DNA of 13,144 nucleotides from Temnopleurus reevesii (lineage: Eukaryota; Echinodermata; Echinoidea; Temnopleuroida; Temnopleuridae), in NCBI GenBank assembly GCA_036244855.1, contig BQKZ01005785.1, forward strand, positions 21,090 to 34,233, in the 5' to 3' direction. This document shows positions 7,977-13,144 of this stretch, in pieces (position 1 is the stretch's first letter; each line of letters begins with the position of its first letter). A model generated the notes under the pieces. The model was not told the origin of the DNA. It saw nothing but the letters and a program-made list of their open reading frames with translations, and made no database searches. The translations under genes were made by a program, and so were the position numbers.

Positions 7977-9945
7977 ACTGGTATGAAAGGCAACTGGTCT
8001 CTTTGGTCTTATAAGATTTGCAGCAGCTGCCAGTGGTAAGGAACACGAAGGACATGTAACGATGCACAAAAACCAGAATCAGTCATCGAGCTTTGTTGCT
8101 GTGAATGTATATAAAATAATCATAATGGAATGTTGCGTGTCGTTGAATTATCTTTCGGTAAATTAAATGATTCACGGTGCCCTCTAAGGGTCTCGATTAC
8201 CCACAGTATATACGTTGTTAACGTTTAAGCGAAACTGTAAAAATTACAGCATAAATTCGTTCACAAAATCCAATTGATTCTCAACAACTGATTTTCCCGC
8301 AAGATAAGAAATAAAATCTTTATCTGGACCGGCTTCCGCAAAACAGCAACATATGCAGATGGTTGCCTATAGTCACCGTCAAATTACAGAAAGCTTCTCA
8401 TCAATTCACATGAACTCACATTCCCCCAAACATACAAATCGATCGGATCTGCAGACGCATCTAGAATGTTGCGAAAGTCAACAGGTTTAATGACGACATT
8501 TTAATTTCACCTTTTTCTTGTTAATAGGCCTTGTGTATGCCGGATGATAATAACAATACAAATTCTATATTTGTATAAGCCCCGGTCACGTAGGGGGCCT
8601 CCGGAAGCAACACGATTCAACCCGACTCTTTGTTCTGAGGCAGTTAGCTGTGAATTAACAAAGAGTCGTGTTGAATCGCGTTGCTCATGCAGCCTCTATG
8701 TAACCGGGGTCTAAGCGCTGAAATCTGCCCTTTCGCACCCTACACAGGTCTTACTAATTACCTTAATGGTCTTAATAGCGCACATTTTTATTTTGCATTA
8801 GTTCCGTTGAAGAAATGTGCGGAAATTAAAGCTGCTGTAATCCTTTGCAAACACACTAATGGATTCGCTGTGTTCTCGGTCCATTAAGCTAATTATATTT
8901 ATTGTCTTCAATCGATCCACCCTCAGGAAATGGCCCGACTTGAACCTTTTAAAACTTTTAAAACGATCACAGTAAATTCTTAGAGAGACATGTGGAAGCC
9001 GAAAGCCGTTTTACAAGGTTCATTGGCCTACCCTTAAATATACAGGAAAGTTGTGTAAAAAAAATAGAAAAGTTTTTCCCCAAAAGACCAATCACGTTTT
9101 TGAAAGTGACACTCCGCTAGATAGATATACTTTTGATTATGTGTTTTTGCCATTATATTATTATTAATCCTCAGAATATGTAATTCGATAATTGTCACGA
9201 GCATCATGCCAAGAGCGTGATTTATGAGCAGCTACGCCCAGCTATTTATCGATAGCGATATTTCTAAACCACAACTTAACGAGATAAGATGAAAGAGTTT
9301 ATATGATAGCTCCATAATATTACAAAATGTAAAGTTTTTATAAAAACACTATAATGAATGCAACATCGAGACGGTTTGGGCTCATTATAAGTTTTCATAC
9401 TTCACTTAATCTAATGCGTACAATTTTTTTTTTTGGACACTGCTGAATTGGATTCAAATATAAATGAATGATTATCATTTCCATTATTCTATAGATTTAA
9501 AATTAGGTGGGATAGTGTGCTATAGAATCGTGTAAAAATGTATCCGTTCGTTATGATTTAGTTGATGATTTTTTTTTGTATTCTACCCTGTGTTGCGATG
9601 CGGTGCACACGAATATGGCCTTTCTTTTTCTCTCACGGGCTCGGATGTGGGTTCATCAGTGATCACAATGTACGTTTTATCATTTTCTGCTGAATGCGCG
9701 GTTTTTTTTTTGAAGAGCCGAGCAATGATAGCAGAAAAGTATACTGAGCTCGCATTAGGTGAAAATTTGTACCTTCTGACGTTAGACGTTTTACCATAAA
9801 TAGTCAAATATTTGATGATTATGAAAAGGCCCAAATCTGCACCAAGAAAGTATTTCCAGTTTGCACTTTTGCTCACCACCCAACAAACTTGATGAAAACG
9901 CGCCAAAATTCAAAGACACCCTCACTTTTGATGTTTTCTCTTCAG
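7977..9945. other. Intergenic or intronic DNA upstream of the receptor; one hairpin element
   Basis: This stretch would hold the receptor promoter (minus strand, just above 7976); no convincing core element is visible. It includes a hairpin MITE-like element at 8576-8715. Open frames exist on both strands at 9583-9906, but they overlap each other, include a T9 run and have no recognisable family. The expected ferlin exons before FerI were not identified here. Confidence 0.5.
8576..8715. mobile_element. Hairpin MITE-like element with ~55-bp inverted repeats
   Basis: The left arm (about 8580-8634, beginning ccccggtcacgtag) is an imperfect reverse complement of the right arm (about 8657-8711, ending taaccggggtc), separated by a 22-nt loop. 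The most conserved inner part is gattcaacccgactctttgtt against its complement. TAAG occurs on both edges (8576-8579 and 8712-8715), which may be a target site duplication. There is no coding capacity. This is the usual build of a non-autonomous DNA element; the superfamily cannot be assigned. Confidence 0.75.
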
Positions 9946-10146
9946 ATCCTTGACTCTCACTTAGTGCGGAGCGATGCTATGATTGGTTCGTTAACCTTAG
10001 ACGTGGGTACAGTCTATCAAAGCGACGAACACACATTTCATAACAAATGGCTACTACTAACGTCTATGGAGGAGTCTAAGTCTTCAGGGGCCAAAGGTTA
10101 TCTACTCGTGAGCATCTCTGTGATTGGACAGGGCGATGAGTCACCA
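9946..10146 (+). CDS. Ferlin exon, end of C2B and FerI region
   Basis: This 201-nt, 67-codon exon is phase 0 at both ends, with acceptor cttcag (9940-9945) and donor gtacgt from 10147. It begins ILDSHLVRSDAMIGSLTLDV, which matches the last part of a ferlin C2B (VYNSHSLRAD.LMGEFKIDVG in myoferlin). It continues with GTVY, HNKWLLLTS, SSGAKGYLLVSISVIG and GQGDESP. The KW.LL.D/S...SG.KGY...V.V.G.GDE string is the FerI region found between C2B and C2C in all ferlins. In protein order this exon precedes every other ferlin exon in the window, although it lies 4 kb downstream of the post-C2C exon. The reading frame continues past both splice sites by chance. Confidence 0.95.
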
Positions 10147-10717
10147 GTACGTCATCAAACTTTCTAGATTTTCGTGGGTTTTGTTTTAAATAAGAACAAC
10201 AACCAAGTAAAATAACATGTCACTATATGATTTTGAAAATAAGAAACTTCTTTCACTAAAATCTCACAACGCCTAGTTGGTCGAATAAGCAATCATAGCT
10301 AGTTTACATTCTCAGAATTCTCGTAAATTACGATGCCCCAACACAATTGTCAACACAATTGTCCATTTGACTTGCTTACAAAAAAGATTGGAATATTTAT
10401 ATATTTATAAACTTTTTATAAGGTGTTTGGTCATGAAGTTGGTAAAATCTGACTTTGATGGGCATTGGGGTAGTGAATGGTATTTAAAAGCATTATTCAT
10501 TGATTAGAATGTAATTAAAGTCACTTTTAAACTGTTTCCTGGAGGGTTACCTCTGTGTATTTTGGATTTCTTCAGCCGATGTTAACGAGCACGCTGACTT
10601 GCCGCTGAACCATGAGTCTGTATGGTCTGTCGTGAAGGTTTCCCGATTATTTTATCTGTCGTTCTTTAAGTTTTAATCTGTCGTTCTTTTAATATGTCAT
10701 TCTTTTCACTTTTGTAG
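10147..10717 (+). other. Ferlin intron; short tandem repeats
   Basis: It contains a 12-bp perfect tandem pair (caacacaattgt twice, about 10339-10362). Near its 3' end are about 2.5 diverged copies of a 20-odd-bp unit around atctgtcgttcttt (about 10653-10706), which supply the pyrimidine-rich tract before the acceptor at 10715-10717. No gene is seen. Confidence 0.6.
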
Positions 10718-10755
10718 ATTTTCAAGAAAGCAGATGATGACCTAGACATTGAGAC
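10718..10755 (+). CDS. Ferlin micro-exon, FerI-C2C linker
   Basis: This 38-nt exon has a ttgtag acceptor (10712-10717) and a gtgagt donor from 10756. It starts in phase 0 and encodes IFKKADDDLDIE plus two bases of a Thr codon completed by the next exon (AC|G). An acidic D-D-x-x-D-I-E run followed by NL(I/L).PAG matches the dysferlin/myoferlin linker just before C2C (DDVESNLLLPAG). Identification rests on splice sites, phase continuity on both sides and this linker motif. Confidence 0.82.
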
Positions 10756-11743
10756 GTGAGTATACAAGACACAGTGTTGAAATCTGAACGTGAATCAAAT
10801 AGTTGATAATTTCAAAATTATTGTCACTCGTGCTTGAGTCATAATAGGGTAGCACAGCAAAAGAGTATCTTAATTCTAACACCGGCGTCCAAATTCCAAT
10901 GAAATTGTTCGTTATATGGCGCAATGTTCAGGAAGGGGGAGACAAAAGAAATAACCCCGAGAAAACCAAAAAACAACTATTTACTTTAGACTTAAAAAGA
11001 GCATTATTGACACAATGCATTGTTCAGATCAAAATCATTAAAAAGTCAAAATATTTATTACCAAACAAAATTTTTGGAATCATCAATAAATATGACATTA
11101 AAAGATATATTAGCAATGTAATATAGAAATAGTAAAACTAATATGCTCCATATTTTAAAATTGGGGTCTACATAATGTGCGTCATATTCTTTTTATTTTA
11201 AGGATAATAATTTACCAAAAATATATCGGATTATAAATTATAGATTGTTTATATTTCGTCATTCGTTGAAGTAGAAACAGATGGCAAAATAAATGAATAT
11301 AATATATGAGAACAGAGACGTGTGTTTACCGTTTATCATTACGGAGTGTTGGTTATCATTGTAAACTATATGATACAGAGTAAGAGCCATTGACCAAGGT
11401 ACCGATAATAATTAACATGAATTGATTAAACATTGTGAAGATGTTTATAAAATAATCTACTTTCATTATCAGCTGAAGTTAACCGTGTGATGGTTTAAGT
11501 AGGCGAACTAAGTAAGGAAGTGAACTCTTTCTGTTTCGATCGATTATAGAAAACCTAGGAATACTGACCATCGTATTCAATAACATACTCCAGTACTTCT
11601 TAAAGTCATGCGTAACTTTAAGAACGAATTGGTGAAACACCGCCCAGGGATGTTATCCAGCCTGTCAGAGAGCCTGTTACACACTCGGGTATAATCTGGC
11701 ATCATCTAATTTGATTTAATTTGATTTGATTTGATTTGATCAG
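10756..11743 (+). other. Ferlin intron ending in a TTGAT pentanucleotide repeat
   Basis: This is AT-rich DNA with no recognisable gene. Open frames at 10742-10924 (minus) and 10899-11126 (plus) are low-complexity and without family signatures. The intron ends in the pentanucleotide tract listed separately, which directly abuts the acceptor. Confidence 0.6.
11708..11740 (+). repeat. (ATTTG)n microsatellite next to a splice acceptor
   Basis: About six atttg units, one carrying an a for g change, run up to the cag acceptor at 11741-11743. The tract replaces the usual pyrimidine tract. Confidence 0.85.
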
Positions 11744-11826
11744 GAATTTGATCCAGCCAGCAGGGGTTGATGTACGAAGAGCATGTTACAAGCTGAGAGT
11801 TTTTCAGGCTGAAGACTTACCACAGA
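11744..11826 (+). CDS. Ferlin exon, start of C2C
   Basis: This 83-nt exon has acceptor tcag (ends 11743) and a consensus gtaagt donor from 11827. One base completes the Thr codon of the micro-exon. It then encodes NLIQPAGVDVRRACYKLRVF and QAEDLPQ, and one base begins the Met codon finished by the next exon. NL..PAGV..R...YKL.V..AEDLPQMD is the beginning of the C2C domain in ferlins. The following Asp (first codon triplet of the next exon) is the expected loop-1 calcium ligand. Confidence 0.95.
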
Positions 11827-11979
11827 GTAAGTTTTTTCGTATCCATGCATAATAACTCTAAACAAGTTTGGACTGAATATTACCAAGAAAATTAAAGCCT
11901 TTTCTGTAAATGACACGAACAACTTTTGAATAAGATTCTAATCTAGCGCCAAACTGTAAATATGTTTTATTGACAATAG

Positions 11980-12455
11980 TGAGGTTCACACTGAGAGCCG
12001 AAACCTTAAGGTTTCATAAACTTCGACAGTCCTAAGGAAGCTTACATGTGCAGCGCGAAGGCGAATATGTACAAATAGCCTTCTCACCCCTTGGGCCTGT
12101 AACATAAAAGATGCAATTAAACTTGCAATAAATATTTATCGTAAGTCTATGGCAAAATGTGTACCAAAGAGATGCAATTAATTGCAAGATTAATTGCATC
12201 TCTTTCATGTTACAGGCCCCTTGTCTGAGACAAGGCGTCAAGGTGAGTTCATACATGTTGCATTCTCCACTCTCTCCTTAACCAAGGGGCCAGAGTGAGT
12301 TTGAACAAGTCATCTTCTCGCCTTTTCGTCCGAATCGAGGCGCCCGCCCTGACGAGTTGAACAAGTCGTCTTGGTGCTGCTGCACGTATAAACGTCCGTA
12401 GGGCTGTCGTAGTTTCTGAAACCTTGAGGTTTCAGCTCCACGTGTGAACCCTACT
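11980..12455. mobile_element. Foldback DNA element with ~75-bp diverged inverted arms, interrupted by a MITE
   Basis: The left arm at about 11980-12055 (gaggttcacactgagagccg onward to gtgcagc) is matched by the reverse complement of 12378-12455 (ending cgtgtgaaccctact), with scattered substitutions. Each arm contains its own near-palindrome: gaaaccttaaggtttc at 12000-12015, perfect, and gaaaccttgaggtttc at 12418-12433. ATAG flanks both ends (11976-11979 and 12456-12459) and may be the target duplication. There is no coding capacity. It is a non-autonomous, foldback-type element; superfamily unknown. Confidence 0.72.
12094..12218. mobile_element. Nested 125-bp MITE with exact 5-bp target duplication
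   Basis: It begins ggcctgtaacat and ends with the exact complement atgttacaggcc. It is flanked by direct CCTTG copies at 12089-12093 and 12219-12223. Subterminal aagatgcaattaa-type sequence recurs in inverted form. A separate perfect 14-bp stem with an 8-nt loop lies at 12168-12203 (agagatgcaattaa / ttaattgcatctct). It sits inside the foldback element, so it inserted later. Confidence 0.85.
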
Positions 12456-12855
12456 ATAGCTATCACAAAAAGTGTAATCTGGCTCATCTTTGCATTATGT
12501 TCATCATCCTACTCATACATTATATTCATGTCTCCTTCTTTCTTTTCAACTCTTCTATCTTCTTATCTCTCACCCTCTTATTGTATGCTTTAATTTATGC
12601 TAATTTAAAAGTACATAATCGTTTTTTTCTTGGAAATAATATGTTTTGTTTCTTAATGTTAAAGCAATCCTAACTCAAGGCATTGCTAACATGGTTTTCA
12701 CCTCCTTAAATTGTTTTACTTTGTTATCATGTGCTTACTTATGTTGATTATGTTTTTGAAAAGGAACGTTCAATACAATTTTAACTAAATTTTAAACAAA
12801 TATAAATTTCTTTTCAATAGTCTATAATAGAAATATTCAATTATTATCTTTCCAG

Positions 12856-12965
12856 TGGATACGGGTTGTTTTGAAGGAATGAAGACAGTGCTACGAGGTC
12901 GAATGGGTGAAGAGAAGAAGGATCTGGTTGATCCGTATCTTATGTTTTCATTTGCTGGAAAATCG
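12856..12965 (+). CDS. Ferlin exon, C2C loop 1 (complete copy)
   Basis: This 110-nt exon has acceptor tttccag (ends 12855) and donor gttcgt from 12966. Two bases complete a Met codon, then 36 codons follow: DTGCFEGMKTVLRGRMGEEK, then KDLVDPYLMFSFAGKS, ending in phase 0. Asp 12858-12860 and the DPY Asp 12930-12932 are the loop-1 calcium ligands; the stretch between them is the usual ferlin C2C loop insertion. The next exon in protein order is 770-838, near the other end of the window, where the second copy of this exon's 3' part is found. Confidence 0.95.
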
Positions 12966-13144
12966 GTTCGTATTAACCCTCCCTTTCTACGAACAAAACG
13001 AAACAATAATTGGTAATAAATATCAATTAGTGATGAAAAAGGCTAGCACCGATGGCTTCAAATACCTTAAATTTATACAAAGCTTTGAGTTAAATCTGTA
13101 TTGTATTATATTGTCATTTATTTCCAATCAGTAAAAAGACATAA
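12885..13144 (+). repeat. Terminal direct repeat, right copy
   Basis: This matches 1-260 at 258 of 260 positions with no gap. It begins inside the C2C exon and stops with the window, so the true extent of the match may be longer. Confidence 0.97.

Larger units (their letters stand above)
11827..12855 (+). other. Ferlin intron occupied by a nested foldback element
   Basis: This is a 1.0-kb intron inside the C2C coding region. Nearly half of it is the foldback element at 11980-12455. The remainder is AT-rich with pyrimidine tracts toward the acceptor (12853-12855). The minus-strand frames at 12032-12256 and 12278-12487 lie in repeat DNA and are not regarded as genes. Confidence 0.7.

Noticed and set aside
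7977..8069. Start of the receptor at 8069
   Set aside because: The codon at 8069-8067 is TTG, not ATG. The first true ATG in the frame is at 7976 and has a good context, with TM1 following at a normal distance.
9889..10167. 92-codon + frame at 9889-10167 taken as a single ORF
   Set aside because: The ferlin similarity starts exactly after the cttcag acceptor at 9945 and stops at the gtacgt donor. The rest is intron.
12032..12487. Minus-strand frames at 12032-12256 and 12278-12487
   Set aside because: They lie inside the foldback element and MITE, are made of inverted-repeat sequence and show no protein family.
12907..13134. 75-codon + frames at 12907-13134 and the near-identical 23-250
   Set aside because: They read the C2C exon in the wrong frame and run on into the intron. 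The true frame gives DLVDPY...SFAGK and ends at the GT donor.
1..13144. Terminal repeats as LTRs, viral terminal repeats or plasmid circle
   Set aside because: The repeat is a ferlin exon and intron with no TG...CA ends, primer-binding site, integrase, capsid or replication gene. Nothing in the window is viral or prokaryotic. A circular eukaryotic DNA remains possible but is not shown.

Overview
The window is eukaryotic nuclear DNA. It is AT-rich, with short exons bounded by GT/AG splice sites, long non-coding stretches, microsatellites, LINE fragments and foldback/MITE elements. No long bacterial-type ORFs, operons, rRNA, tRNA or CRISPR arrays are visible. The protein families and repeat style fit a marine invertebrate. 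An echinoderm such as a sea urchin or sea star is my best guess, but the phylum is inference.

Two genes are present. (1) On the + strand, nine distinct exons encode the middle of a ferlin, a multi-C2-domain membrane-fusion and repair protein. The segment covers the end of C2B, the FerI region, all of C2C and the conserved block after C2C, and is closest in style to dysferlin/myoferlin. One exon occurs twice: partial at 1-81 and complete at 12856-12965. (2) On the - strand, 7976 to 6675 encodes an intronless rhodopsin-class (class A) seven-transmembrane receptor. It is interrupted by one in-frame amber codon (6837-6839) between TM6 and TM7.

Layout. 1-5949: ferlin exons for late C2C and the post-C2C block. 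5950-9945: no recognised ferlin exon, but a single N at 6145, the receptor and a hairpin MITE. 9946-13144: ferlin exons for C2B-end/FerI and early C2C. Repeats in the non-coding DNA are a LINE 3' remnant (1582-1880), a second LINE-like tail (about 4975-5097), a hairpin element (8576-8715), and a foldback element with a nested MITE that has an exact 5-bp target duplication (11980-12455).

The main structural result is that the exon order is rotated. The last 260 bases repeat the first 260 with two mismatches. Reading 9946-12965 and then 770-5949 gives nine exons with compatible phases at every junction, totalling 927 nt or 309 codons, colinear with known ferlins. The window is therefore either a scaffold whose two halves were joined in the wrong order (perhaps at the N), a circular molecule or circular assembly, or one unit of a recent tandem duplication of about 12.9 kb. 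The sequence alone does not decide between these.
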